A DNA stretch of 64,000 nt from Pedobacter sp. MC2016-14 (GTDB lineage: Bacteria > Bacteroidota > Bacteroidia > Sphingobacteriales > Sphingobacteriaceae): assembly GCF_020991475.1 (NCBI RefSeq), contig NZ_JAJMPA010000001.1, forward strand, positions 1,364,001-1,428,000, written 5' to 3'. The notes under the pieces are model-generated. The model made no database searches and was not told the DNA's origin. It saw only the letters and a list, made by a program, of their open reading frames with translations. Position numbers and translations under genes: made by a program. Below, piece by piece: positions 51,537 to 61,449 of the stretch; positions within the stretch are counted from its first letter, which is position 1; the number at the start of each line of letters is the position of its first letter.

Positions 51537-52823
51537 TTAGCCCAGTAACAAAGGGTCATCCTCATCATCCGTTAAGCTCAGCTGTATGGAGTCCGTACCT
51601 GCAATACCCTCTATCGATCCCCTAATGTGTGCTGCGTTCAACATCACCTTTTCCAATTGCTTTTCCCTGGCTTTCCATAGCTTTTCCATGGCATCACGTT
51701 CCCGCTGGATAGATAATTTCATGCTCATAAAGCCTTCCCTTATCGCTTTCCATTGTTCAGAAAACTCCGTACTGGTCAGGTAATCGTACAACATATGCAT
51801 TTTGTCGCCACGGTTTTCCTGTGATTTTATCGCACCAGACAACTTAACAATTCCATCCCTCAAAATGTACGCAACTGCCTTAACCTCATCAAAAGAGCAA
51901 ATCCATACCCCATCCCTTTCGCCAAAACAATCCATACCCTTAGGATAACTCTGGGTCACAATCACCGCTACATCCACGCCCATACTGCGCATGTCTTTTT
52001 TGAGCTTCTCAATCCACTCCATCGAAAAATCTTTGGTGCGCTTGCTCTCATAAATAATTTTGCCGCATTCCTGCCCAAACTGGTTACGTACATGGTGTAC
52101 ACAATCTGCACCCCTAACACCCTTGCCAACTTCGGTAATCAGGTCAAATGGAAAAGTATTGCGCAATAGTTCCTCTAAAATCAGCTCCTGAACTTCACCC
52201 TGCAATTGCATAGAGCCCTGTTCCGCTTTACGCTTCATTTCTTCCGCCAGCTTTTTCTGGTCGTCCAGTTGTTTTTCCAGCTCCTTTACCCGCAACTGGT
52301 GTTCGGTGTCCTTTAAATTACTTTTTTCTGCTTCCTGCTTGCGGACCAGCTCTATCATTTCTGCCCGCTGTTCCTGTAGTTTACGTGCAATTTGCAGCTC
52401 CATTTCCGCTTCCTTTTCCTTCATGGCCTGTTCTTTTTTCATAAAGTCCAGTTCCTTGGCTCGGGCAAGTTTCAGCTTCTCTTCACCTTCTTTATTGGCA
52501 TTATCCAGCAGCTGCATTTTATGTTCATAGTCAGAGGAGATGCTTTTGCGCAGGTTTTGCTCTAAAACCAATTGTAATTCCTTTTTCTCCGCCAGCAATT
52601 TCTGCTCAAAAAGTTCAGCCTGTTTTTTCTTCTGCAGTTCAAAAACCTGCTCCTGCTGCTTTTGCTGCTGCGAAAACTCGCTAAGTTTTTTGCTGAATTC
52701 TTCCTCCTTTTGCCTGGTAAAAGACACCATTTTGTCGCGGAGGTCTTTTTTATATTCCTCCGCCATTACTTCTTCAATCGGGAAGGTATGCGAGCAGTTT
52801 GGGCACTTAATTTCAGTAGACAT
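51537..52823 (-). CDS. DUF2130 coiled-coil protein
   Basis: About 428 residues. An N-terminal zinc-ribbon-like start (TEIKCPNCSHTFPIEE) is followed by a very long Lys/Glu/Gln-rich coiled coil from about 20 to 215 and a C-terminal DUF2130 domain with a nuclease-like pattern (GKIIYESKRTKDFSMEWIEK, VAVIVTQSYPKGMD). The ESK.T and preceding acidic residues resemble restriction-endonuclease-fold sites, but activity is not established. The start is taken at MSTEIK. Confidence 0.82.
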   Translation of the reverse strand: MSTEIKCPNCSHTFPIEEVMAEEYKKDLRDKMVSFTRQKEEEFSKKLSEFSQQQKQQEQVFELQKKKQAELFEQKLLAEKKELQLVLEQNLRKSISSDYEHKMQLLDNANKEGEEKLKLARAKELDFMKKEQAMKEKEAEMELQIARKLQEQRAEMIELVRKQEAEKSNLKDTEHQLRVKELEKQLDDQKKLAEEMKRKAEQGSMQLQGEVQELILEELLRNTFPFDLITEVGKGVRGADCVHHVRNQFGQECGKIIYESKRTKDFSMEWIEKLKKDMRSMGVDVAVIVTQSYPKGMDCFGERDGVWICSFDEVKAVAYILRDGIVKLSGAIKSQENRGDKMHMLYDYLTSTEFSEQWKAIREGFMSMKLSIQRERDAMEKLWKAREKQLEKVMLNAAHIRGSIEGIAGTDSIQLSLTDDEDDPLLLG

Positions 52824-52837
52824 ACACAAATTTAAGG

Positions 52838-53506
52838 TTATTTGCGGACAAATAAGCTCTCCGCAAACTTAGTAGATACCGATCTTGCATCGCCATCTTC
52901 AATGCGGATACTTAATGAACCGTCAAAGTCAATAATTTCCAATACATTTATCCTGGTGCCTATGTTTACACCCAGTTTTTGGAGGTATTGCAGAAAAGAC
53001 GTAGAGGTATCTTTAACCGCCATCACCAGGCCAGACTCCCCGGTATTAAGTTCAGCCAGCGTTGTGGTAAACAACTCCGGCATTTCCCCGTTTGCCGTAG
53101 GAATCGGGTCGCCATGTGGGTCAAATTCAGGGAAATTTAAAAAAGCATCCAGCTTGTCCACCAGTTTGGCCGATTGGATATGCTCCAATTGTTCGGCTAC
53201 TTCATGTACTTCATCCCAGCTAAAATCCAGCTTTTCGTACAAAAATGTTTCCCACAAACGGTGTTTGCGTACTACAACCATTGCTTTTTGTGTACCCATT
53301 TCTGTAAGTGAAATCTTGCCATAACGCTCATAATCTACCAGCTTTTTTTCTTTCAGCTTTTTAAACATATCCGTGGCTGTGGCGGGTTTAACACCCAAAT
53401 AAGCGGCTATTTCATTCGTTCCTGCTTCATTCTTTTCTCCGTTTTGGTGGCAAAGTTTAAGCAAGCCCTTCAGGTAGTTTTCTTCAGTATAGGATAACAT
53501 ATTCAA
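52838..53506 (-). CDS. DtxR/MntR-family metal-dependent repressor
   Basis: A 222-residue protein: an N-terminal winged helix (EENYLKGLLKL, AAYLGVKPATATDMFKKLKE), the metal-binding dimerisation domain with HRLWETFLYEKL and the EVHEVAEQLEHI helix, and a C-terminal FeoA/SH3-like domain. Such repressors sense Mn(II) or Fe(II). It is divergent from a TonB receptor whose promoter holds a GTTAG/CTAAC palindrome, so it probably represses that receptor when metal is plentiful. Confidence 0.9.
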   Translation of the reverse strand: MNMLSYTEENYLKGLLKLCHQNGEKNEAGTNEIAAYLGVKPATATDMFKKLKEKKLVDYERYGKISLTEMGTQKAMVVVRKHRLWETFLYEKLDFSWDEVHEVAEQLEHIQSAKLVDKLDAFLNFPEFDPHGDPIPTANGEMPELFTTTLAELNTGESGLVMAVKDTSTSFLQYLQKLGVNIGTRINVLEIIDFDGSLSIRIEDGDARSVSTKFAESLFVRK

Positions 53507-53532
53507 AGGTAAATAATATATCTCAAATTATA

Positions 53533-53564
53533 TTTGTTAGATGAACCTAACTTTTATAGTTTTG
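53533..53564 (+). promoter_or_regulatory. TonB-receptor promoter with a DtxR/MntR-like operator
   Basis: TTTG at 53533-53536 and TAGTTTTG at 53557-53564 (spacing 20) are the -33 and -7 boxes. GTTAG-ATGAAC-CTAAC at 53536-53551 lies between them and resembles the TTAG/CTAA half sites of DtxR/MntR operators. Binding there would block the promoter. The receptor ATG is at 53591. Confidence 0.65.
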
Positions 53565-53590
53565 CATTGTTTTTATTTTAATTAGATGAT

Positions 53591-55660
53591 ATGAAACTAT
53601 ATTTTTTACTACCATTACTCCCATTGTTAATCATATGCTTGCCTTCAATGGCACAAACAGAAAGCGACTTAAATGAAGTGGTGGTTAGCGGCACATTAAA
53701 GCCTGTAAAACGTCTGGAAAGCCCTGTGCCTGTAGAGGTATATACGCCAGCTTATTTTAAGAAAAATCCCAGTCCATCTATTTTTGATGCGCTGCAGAAT
53801 GTCAATGGCGTACGTCCACAGCTCAACTGCAATATTTGTAATACCGGAGACATTCACATTAATGGCCTGGAAGGGCCTTATACCATGGTCTTGATAGACG
53901 GAATGCCCATTGTAAGCAGCCTCTCTACCGTTTACGGTCTGTCAGGAATTCCGATGTCTTTAATAGAACAGGTAGAAATTGTTAAAGGGCCTGCTTCCTC
54001 CATATATGGGAGTGAGGCGGTTGGCGGACTCATCAACATCATCACCAAAAAGCCCGCTTCAGCTCCGTTAGTCAGTGCCGATGTCATGAGCACAAGTTAT
54101 AAAGAGCTCAATGCCGACCTCTCCCTAAAGCAGCGGCTTGGCAGCAAAACAACCTTACTCAGCGGTGTCAATTACTTCAAATTCTGGAACGTTGTAGACC
54201 ACAACCATGATAACTTTACAGATGTAACCCTACAAGACCGCATTTCTGTATTCCAGAAGTATGCTTTCCAGCGTAAAGAGGGGAAGGCTTTTAGTCTGGC
54301 TGCAAGGTATATGTACGAAGACCGCTGGGGCGGGGAAACCAACTGGAATAAATCTTACCGCGGAGGCGATCAGGTGTATGGCGAAAGCATTTATACCCGC
54401 CGTTGGGAGCTGTTGGGCAATTACCAGCTCCCGGAATGGCTAACCACCAAAGAAAAGGTAATGCTTTCCTTTTCCTATACAGATCATGACCAGGACAGCC
54501 GTTATGGCACTACCTCCTATATCGCACAACAACGGATCGGCTTTGTGCAGCTTTTTTGGGATAAACAGCTCAAGAACCATGATCTTTTGCTCGGTACTGC
54601 AGCCAGATATACTTATTATGACGACAATACACCTGCTACCGCATTGGCCGATAAAGTTTTTTTGCCCGGCATATTTGTTCAGGATGAAATTAAACTGGCT
54701 CCAAAACATAAACTGCTTGCCGGCTTCCGGTACGATTACAATTCTGTACACGGCAATATTGTTACGCCCCGCTTTGCTTACAAATGGAACCTCAACGATC
54801 AAAATATCATTCGCTTAAATGCGGGTACTGGCTTTAGGGTGGTCAACATCTTTACTGAAGATCATGCTGCCCTAACAGGTGCCAGGGATGTCGTAATTAC
54901 GGACGAATTAAAGCCGGAGAAAACCTATAACGTAAACCTCAATTTCCTGACAAAGATTTATACCCCAAACCATACTTTTATCGGCATAGAAGCTTCAGCT
55001 TTCTACACCCATTTCAACAACCGGATCATTGGTGATTTTGATCAGGACCCAAATAAAATCATTTACAGCAACCTGGATGGTTATGCCGTTTCCAAAGGTC
55101 TAAGTGCCAATGTAGACCTTACTTTTGCCAGTGGACTAAAACTTATTGGCGGTTTTACCTATCAGGATGTGGCTACGGTTGAGGAGGGTATTAAAGCGCA
55201 GCAAATCCTTACAGAGAAAATTTCTGGCACCTGGGCCGTTTCCTATAAAATTAAAAAGGCACATTTAGGAATTGACTATACCGGAAATATTTACGGCCCC
55301 ATGCGCCTGCCCCTCTTAGGCGATAAAGACCCAAGGCAGCCTTATTCCAGTACCTGGAGCATCCAGAACATCCAGTTTACCTATGATGGATTTAAAAATA
55401 TAGAAATATACGGGGGAGTTAAAAACCTGCTCAACTGGACGCCAAATAAAGGAAATCCTTTTATCATTGCCCGCGCTAATGACCCTTTTGATAAAAATGT
55501 GGTATACGAGCCTAAAGCAGGGAGGCCAGCGGGCAGTACTGAGATGCAAGTTGCCGCTACAGAAGATAATCCTTATGCGCTAACATTTGATCCCAACTAT
55601 GTGTATGGGCCAAATCAAAATATCCGTGGTTTTTTTGGCATTAGGTTTACCATAAAATAA
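53591..55660 (+). CDS. TonB-dependent receptor, probably for a metal chelate
   Basis: A 689-residue outer-membrane receptor with a signal peptide (LPLLIICLPSMAQ), a plug domain (EVVVSGTLKPVKRLESPVPV; GPYTMVLIDGMPI; GSEAVGGLINIITKKP) and a beta-barrel ending in an aromatic-rich C-terminus (FGIRFTIK). The plug carries CNICNTGD, a CxxC pair unusual for such domains. The metal-repressor gene is divergent, so iron or manganese uptake is the likely role. A CarboxypepD-like N-terminal extension is absent. Cotranscribed with the following gene. Confidence 0.88.
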   Translation: MKLYFLLPLLPLLIICLPSMAQTESDLNEVVVSGTLKPVKRLESPVPVEVYTPAYFKKNPSPSIFDALQNVNGVRPQLNCNICNTGDIHINGLEGPYTMVLIDGMPIVSSLSTVYGLSGIPMSLIEQVEIVKGPASSIYGSEAVGGLINIITKKPASAPLVSADVMSTSYKELNADLSLKQRLGSKTTLLSGVNYFKFWNVVDHNHDNFTDVTLQDRISVFQKYAFQRKEGKAFSLAARYMYEDRWGGETNWNKSYRGGDQVYGESIYTRRWELLGNYQLPEWLTTKEKVMLSFSYTDHDQDSRYGTTSYIAQQRIGFVQLFWDKQLKNHDLLLGTAARYTYYDDNTPATALADKVFLPGIFVQDEIKLAPKHKLLAGFRYDYNSVHGNIVTPRFAYKWNLNDQNIIRLNAGTGFRVVNIFTEDHAALTGARDVVITDELKPEKTYNVNLNFLTKIYTPNHTFIGIEASAFYTHFNNRIIGDFDQDPNKIIYSNLDGYAVSKGLSANVDLTFASGLKLIGGFTYQDVATVEEGIKAQQILTEKISGTWAVSYKIKKAHLGIDYTGNIYGPMRLPLLGDKDPRQPYSSTWSIQNIQFTYDGFKNIEIYGGVKNLLNWTPNKGNPFIIARANDPFDKNVVYEPKAGRPAGSTEMQVAATEDNPYALTFDPNYVYGPNQNIRGFFGIRFTIK

Positions 55661-55682
55661 ATCCAATACCTTAACTTTAACC

Positions 55683-56831
55683 ATGTTTTACCAATCAACC
55701 TATCAGGCTGCCCGCATTGTGGCCCCTCAAGTAGAAGCAATTTTTGCCCGGCACCTGGCTGCGGCACAGGAAAGCGGTGAAGAAGATCTGGCTCCTTTAC
55801 CTGTTGCTAAATTGGTTGAAAACATTATTGACGCTACTTTTTGGGCCAGTTTACGCAAAGAGGAGGGGCATTCACCTAAAATTTCCCTGGCCTTTTTGCC
55901 TCCGCAACAAGCTGGTAATCCTTTGTTGTTTAAGCAGCGTATGCCATTAAACCCGGCAACCTTAACCAAAATTGCACCGGGGGTAGAACGCGCCGGCATC
56001 CATATTGGCATCTGGCATGAAGATGATCAGCTGTACATTTGGGGTACTACCCTAAGCATCCCTAATTTTTGTTTCGTACTGGATGTTTCAGAGCCCGGTC
56101 TGCTGGTGATCAAACACAGGCGGATTTATGGTTTCGGTAAGTTTACCAATATCGCTGTCCTCAAAGGCGAACAGATTAAAATTGTAGATGTAGCCACCAT
56201 CAACCAACCCGATGTGCCACCAATTTTATTGTCCCTGCTAGACCTTACTGCTCCTTCTTATTGGAATGACTCTATAAATGTACTCATTCAACTTGCGGTT
56301 TCCATGCGTGCACATCAGCGGGGAGGTACATTATTGGTAGTCCCTTGCGAAAGCGGTAAAAGTTCATGGTTACAATCTATCATAAAACCCATTCAGTACA
56401 GTGTACAGCCTTCCTTCAATGGATTGGCTAAGTTACTGAGTCAGGATAGGAAGGAGGCTAGTCAGATTTTCTGGCAGACGGCATTGAGGCGCGAAGTGGA
56501 TCATTTGGCTGGCTTAACAGCAGTAGATGGTGCAACCATTGTGAGCGATAAATATGAGTTGATGGCCTTCGGCGCTAAAATTGGACGGGCCAAAGGAAAA
56601 GATATGGTAGAAGAACTGGCTTTCAGCGAACCTATTTTAGGTGGCGAGGCTGTAATTATGCATGCCGCTAAAGTTGGTGGTACCCGGCATTTGTCTGCCG
56701 CACAGTTTATCAGTGATCAAAGGGATGCCATTGCATTGGTAGCTTCTCAGGATGGTCATTTTACCATTTATACCTGGTCTGAATTACAAAATAGAATTCA
56801 GGCACACCGTATCGATACACTTTTGTTGTAA
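55683..56831 (+). CDS. DisA_N-like (DAC superfamily) protein with DACNV-type sensor domain
   Basis: A 382-residue cytosolic protein. The C-terminal 150 residues resemble the diadenylate-cyclase fold: AVDGATIVSDKYELMAFGAK (the DGA motif) and GGTRHLSAAQFI (position of the RHR motif). In true cyclases the second motif is RHR; here it is RHL, so catalysis is doubtful. The N-terminal part fits the DACNV sensor domains paired with DAC modules in Bacteroidota. It lies 22 bp after the TonB receptor. The function is unknown; it may make or sense a nucleotide. Confidence 0.6.
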   Translation: MFYQSTYQAARIVAPQVEAIFARHLAAAQESGEEDLAPLPVAKLVENIIDATFWASLRKEEGHSPKISLAFLPPQQAGNPLLFKQRMPLNPATLTKIAPGVERAGIHIGIWHEDDQLYIWGTTLSIPNFCFVLDVSEPGLLVIKHRRIYGFGKFTNIAVLKGEQIKIVDVATINQPDVPPILLSLLDLTAPSYWNDSINVLIQLAVSMRAHQRGGTLLVVPCESGKSSWLQSIIKPIQYSVQPSFNGLAKLLSQDRKEASQIFWQTALRREVDHLAGLTAVDGATIVSDKYELMAFGAKIGRAKGKDMVEELAFSEPILGGEAVIMHAAKVGGTRHLSAAQFISDQRDAIALVASQDGHFTIYTWSELQNRIQAHRIDTLLL

Positions 56832-56910
56832 CCGGCAAATTAAAGGGCATAAAAAATCCCAGTGTAAGGTGTACACCAGGATAAAAAAATTAATTAATCG
56901 CAATTAAGCC

Positions 56911-57069
56911 CTACGAAAATAATGCCGTGGCAACAATCACAGTGATCAATAAGATCATCATCACCAGACGGTCAGCAGCAATCCATTGTGCTTTGGTTAT
57001 TGCTTTCTCTATTCTTTCTTCTTTATGCCTTGCATAAGCTGGGAAAAATGGGCTTAATTTAATTAACAT
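56911..57069 (-). CDS. Small single-pass membrane protein (52 residues)
   Basis: An open frame on the minus strand encodes 52 residues beginning MLIKLSPFFPAYARHKEERI and ending with one hydrophobic segment (LVMMILLITVIVATALFS). It occupies an otherwise non-coding stretch of about 445 bp between convergent genes. The charged N-terminal half and clean C-terminal membrane helix look gene-like. I do not recognise the family. Confidence 0.4.
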   Translation of the reverse strand: MLIKLSPFFPAYARHKEERIEKAITKAQWIAADRLVMMILLITVIVATALFS

Positions 57070-57181
57070 AGGTAGATGTTTTTAATAAGTAGATGTACTA
57101 AAACATATACAAAGCTTGCGCCAAACCCTTGAATCACTGTTGAAATGTTAATAACTTTCTCTTTGTTGTTAGTTATAAATG

Positions 57182-57229
57182 CAAAATCCCCTGAAAAAAC
57201 TTTTAAATTGTTTCTTTTAGGGGATTTTG
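57182..57229. terminator. Hairpin downstream of the MG2/plug gene
   Basis: CAAAATCCCCT (57182-57192) pairs with AGGGGATTTTG (57219-57229) around an A/T-rich loop with further pairing (TGAAA/TTTC). It could end transcription from the minus-strand gene at 57277. No long T-run follows. Confidence 0.55.
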
Positions 57230-57276
57230 AAATTTACATTGTACAGTTTATACAACGCTGGCTGTAGGGTATCCTG

Positions 57277-60006
57277 CTATTTAACAGTGTACTTATAAAC
57301 AAAACGTGCAGGATTTCCATTTTTGTCTAAGCCTTCAACAACTGCTCTGAAAGTGCCCCTGTCTGCGGCATTGTAAAACTCAAAGCTTGTCGTTCCGGTA
57401 AGCAAATCAGTAGTTACCCTTGGGTTCCAGAAAATGGTGGTCCGTAAATCTTTGTTGGTGTAAGTAGCAGGTGCATTTACGTACCGTGGCGAATAAAATT
57501 CGCGTTGCTTGCTGTACCCTTTCGGATTAATGGTTACAATATTATTTTGTGGCAGTAGTTTTTTCAGGTCTTCTATACTCATTTTTACCTTCTTAACTAC
57601 TTTCATGTTAATGGAGATTACCCCATTGGTATTGTACATGCGGTTTACAGTACCAAGGTCATCTTTTAAAAACACCTCAATAGATTCAATTTCATTCATG
57701 TTTACACCAGAAATAGAAAAAAGGTCAACTGGCGAGCCGGCTAAAAATATACCTACAGGTATTTTCTTCCCTGCATTGTAATCGCGGGTAACATAAAACT
57801 GGCGTTCATTCTCATCATAGGTCAAGCCTGTTGCCATCATTTTTAAGGCCGTTAACAAATCGTTATAACCTGTTAGCTGTGTGCCATCAATGGTACGGTC
57901 TGCAATCATACTTAAACCAGATAGGGCCGAATAATCAGAGTGGCTTACTTTTTTTACAGGGGCGGCTTTAATGACCACCTCTTTCAATTGGCGCAGGTAG
58001 CTGTATTGTTTAGCGCTATTGTTGAGGTAGCTCGACATCGCACTGTCTATGTTTTGCACCTCGTCCGGTACGTTCACATTTCCAGAAATAACAGGTGCAG
58101 GCTCAGGATCCACCATAATCATCAAGTTGCTCCCGTTAGAACCATATTTAGCGCTAATCACCACCTGAGAAGAGTCAGGAAAATTTAAGTTTTGGAAATT
58201 GAAAATCCCTGACGGACTGGTTAGGGCTTCCGCAGAGTAGGTTCTACCAGGGATGGTCAGGCGCAGCGGTGCCTTTCTAACCGGCATTCCTGTGCGGTCG
58301 CGCAATGTCCCTGTAATATTCATGCCTTGTTCCGGCATGTAACTCACTTTAGGATATTGCCCGGCAAGTACCTCTTTATAAGTAAAACGGCGGTATCCCT
58401 GTGTCAGCATCAAGATGTCCAGGTCGGCCAGTTTTTTATCATTGGTTTTATTGAAGTAGTAATTCGGTTTTTCCAGGTAGCCCTGCAAATCAGAACTCAG
58501 TAATAATGAGCTCACAATTGTAGTTTCAGCATCTTCAGCTATGGGCACTTTCTGGTCATCCGTTACAGCCACCGAAAAATCTCCGGCTATTTTCTGCGCC
58601 CCGGCTATTGCCGAAACCGTCATTTTAACTTTCTGACGCGGCTTATAGCTTGGTAAATCAGTTTGAATGTTAACATTCATGGCTTGCGGTTGTAACACAA
58701 ACGCCAGGCGCTCACTTACCGGCTCACCTGCGGTGTTAAAAAGGGTAATTTGTACAATTCCTGAGGGGAATTTATTCTTTGGAATTTTTGTCGCTGTTAC
58801 CTGGTTCTGCAAAGCAGTCTGAGCGGCGTAATAGATAATGTTGCCACTCTGTGCAACGATAAAATGCGTTTTACTTTTATTGGCAGCAAAATAAGCGTCG
58901 TTGGCTACTATTTTAAGGCCAATGTCTTCTGCGCTGGTGTTGTTTACCTGCACACTGATGCCGCTCTCGGCTGCTTTCGGTAAATCAAAAGTTTTACTGG
59001 TACCATCCTTAAATTTTACATTGGCTTTGTAGCTTTTTCCGTTTTCCGCATTCAGGAAAAAGGCACCCATGCCCAGGTGGCTGGAGGTAAATGTGGTAAT
59101 TTGATTGCCCTCTCCATCCGTAACCGTTCCCGTCAGGTCTATACCAAGGCCTTTAGGTGTTAGCGCCTTAAATGCAATTTGTGTAGGAATGCCTTTCAGC
59201 AGTTCGCCCCCCTCCGGGAAAAACTGAAAGTCATTGTCGCCTGCTTTAGGCTTAATGGCAAAACTTGCCGAGGCTATATTCTTATCTGCGGTATTAATAT
59301 CCGTGATCAGGTTACCCGAGGTAATTTGCTCGTTCTTTTTAGGACTAAAAGTAACATTCAATACCCCGTTAGCATCTGTAGTTCCTCTTCCTTTGCCTAT
59401 AATGTCGTATCCCGATTCTATTCTCCAGTTTACGGTTTTATTGGCATAAGGTTTTTTGTCTATGTTTTTGTACTGGATGCGGGCATTAATCACCTGGCCC
59501 TTTTCAGTCATGGTAGTGGTGTATGTATAATGGGTAAACAGCTCTTTATCTATCGCCTGGCCAATCGGAATGGTTTTGGTAAAAAAGTAATCCTGGTTAA
59601 AGTTCAGCATCCAAAGTGTGTAGGCTTTAATGTAATAGTTTCCCTGTTTAAAGTTTACAGGGTCTATGGGTAAATTACCATAGGCAACGCTGTTTTTTAC
59701 CGGGAATTTTAGCGATTGCACCAAAGAGTCTTTGCTGTTGATCACATCAACATAAACTACCTTACTTACATTAGATGGCAGGTTTTGCTCGGCGGTAAGG
59801 TAGGCCTTAAACCAAATGGTGTCTGCTACAGTATAATACGGTTTATCAAAATGAAGATATACTTTTTCAATTGGGTATAACTCTGCCAATCGTTTAGTCT
59901 TGGTAATGATGTTGTTTAAAATCGTAGTGTCTTGCTGAGAAAATGCGCTAAAACTAAGGCATATAGAAAGCAGGAAAAGGGTAGATACAAATTTTAAGTA
60001 CTTCAT
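57277..60006 (-). CDS. Large exported MG2/TonB-plug-domain protein without barrel
   Basis: About 909 residues with a signal peptide (LLSICLSFSAFSQ). The N-terminal part looks like an MG2/alpha-2-macroglobulin-type fragment (EKVYLHFDKPYYTVADTIWF), followed by several beta-sandwich repeats, a carboxypeptidase-regulatory-like segment (NITGTLRDRTGMPVRKAPLR) and a C-terminal plug-like region (GVNMNEIESIEVFLKDDLGT). The chain ends soon after the plug, with no room for a 22-strand barrel. Proteins of this type occur widely in Bacteroidota with unknown function. The start at MKYLKFVST is preferred to the longer frame. Confidence 0.75.
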   Translation of the reverse strand: MKYLKFVSTLFLLSICLSFSAFSQQDTTILNNIITKTKRLAELYPIEKVYLHFDKPYYTVADTIWFKAYLTAEQNLPSNVSKVVYVDVINSKDSLVQSLKFPVKNSVAYGNLPIDPVNFKQGNYYIKAYTLWMLNFNQDYFFTKTIPIGQAIDKELFTHYTYTTTMTEKGQVINARIQYKNIDKKPYANKTVNWRIESGYDIIGKGRGTTDANGVLNVTFSPKKNEQITSGNLITDINTADKNIASASFAIKPKAGDNDFQFFPEGGELLKGIPTQIAFKALTPKGLGIDLTGTVTDGEGNQITTFTSSHLGMGAFFLNAENGKSYKANVKFKDGTSKTFDLPKAAESGISVQVNNTSAEDIGLKIVANDAYFAANKSKTHFIVAQSGNIIYYAAQTALQNQVTATKIPKNKFPSGIVQITLFNTAGEPVSERLAFVLQPQAMNVNIQTDLPSYKPRQKVKMTVSAIAGAQKIAGDFSVAVTDDQKVPIAEDAETTIVSSLLLSSDLQGYLEKPNYYFNKTNDKKLADLDILMLTQGYRRFTYKEVLAGQYPKVSYMPEQGMNITGTLRDRTGMPVRKAPLRLTIPGRTYSAEALTSPSGIFNFQNLNFPDSSQVVISAKYGSNGSNLMIMVDPEPAPVISGNVNVPDEVQNIDSAMSSYLNNSAKQYSYLRQLKEVVIKAAPVKKVSHSDYSALSGLSMIADRTIDGTQLTGYNDLLTALKMMATGLTYDENERQFYVTRDYNAGKKIPVGIFLAGSPVDLFSISGVNMNEIESIEVFLKDDLGTVNRMYNTNGVISINMKVVKKVKMSIEDLKKLLPQNNIVTINPKGYSKQREFYSPRYVNAPATYTNKDLRTTIFWNPRVTTDLLTGTTSFEFYNAADRGTFRAVVEGLDKNGNPARFVYKYTVK

Positions 60007-60253
60007 GAAAATATATTGGTTCCAATAAAGGGCTAATATATTCATTTACTGCCTCAATAGGCAAACGTCACAGGATCTTTAACATATTTTTACATTAATT
60101 TGCCAGGGGATGCAGCTTTTCATTGTTGTTCAAAATACTATAATTTACAACAGAATCGATCATGAGTACATTTTCCGTCTCCTGTTTCCTTTCTCGTCTT
60201 TAAGAGGATACATTTGTAGTATTTGCCTTACCATGGTTTAGCAATCAGTAATA

Positions 60254-60280
60254 ATGGTATGTAATCCAGTAATTGGTATA
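60254..60280. promoter_or_regulatory. Candidate AraC-regulator sites upstream of the aldo/keto reductase
   Basis: The 406-bp gap 60007-60412 contains no gene. Two TGGTA half sites start at 60255 and 60274, exactly 19 bp apart; the second is in GTAATTGGTATA (60269-60280). The same 12-mer and spacing occur before the hydrolase at 62499. The rest of the gap shows nothing I can name. Confidence 0.5.
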
Positions 60281-60388
60281 ACAATTGGAAGGTAAACAGA
60301 ACCGATATTTGTCTTGTTAAAGAACAACTATGAAACCATCATGATTTATCAACCACACTTGGGATGAATAAATCTGATAGCTTCATAA

Positions 60389-61396
<1,008 letters not shown>

Positions 61397-61413
61397 AACA
61401 ATAGTTATAACGG

Positions 61414-61442
61414 GCAGCCAGTATAACATACTGGCTGCTTTA
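61414..61442. terminator. Intrinsic terminator between the reductase and the AraC gene
   Basis: GCAGCCAGTAT (61414-61424) pairs perfectly with ATACTGGCTGC (61428-61438) around a 3-base loop, followed by TTTA. The convergent araC-type gene ends at 61450. Confidence 0.75.
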
Positions 61443-61449
61443 GTGTGTT

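Noticed and set aside
51431..51625. A 64-residue open frame after rlmF.
   Set aside because: It overlaps the end of the DUF2130 gene on the other strand and has no protein-like features.
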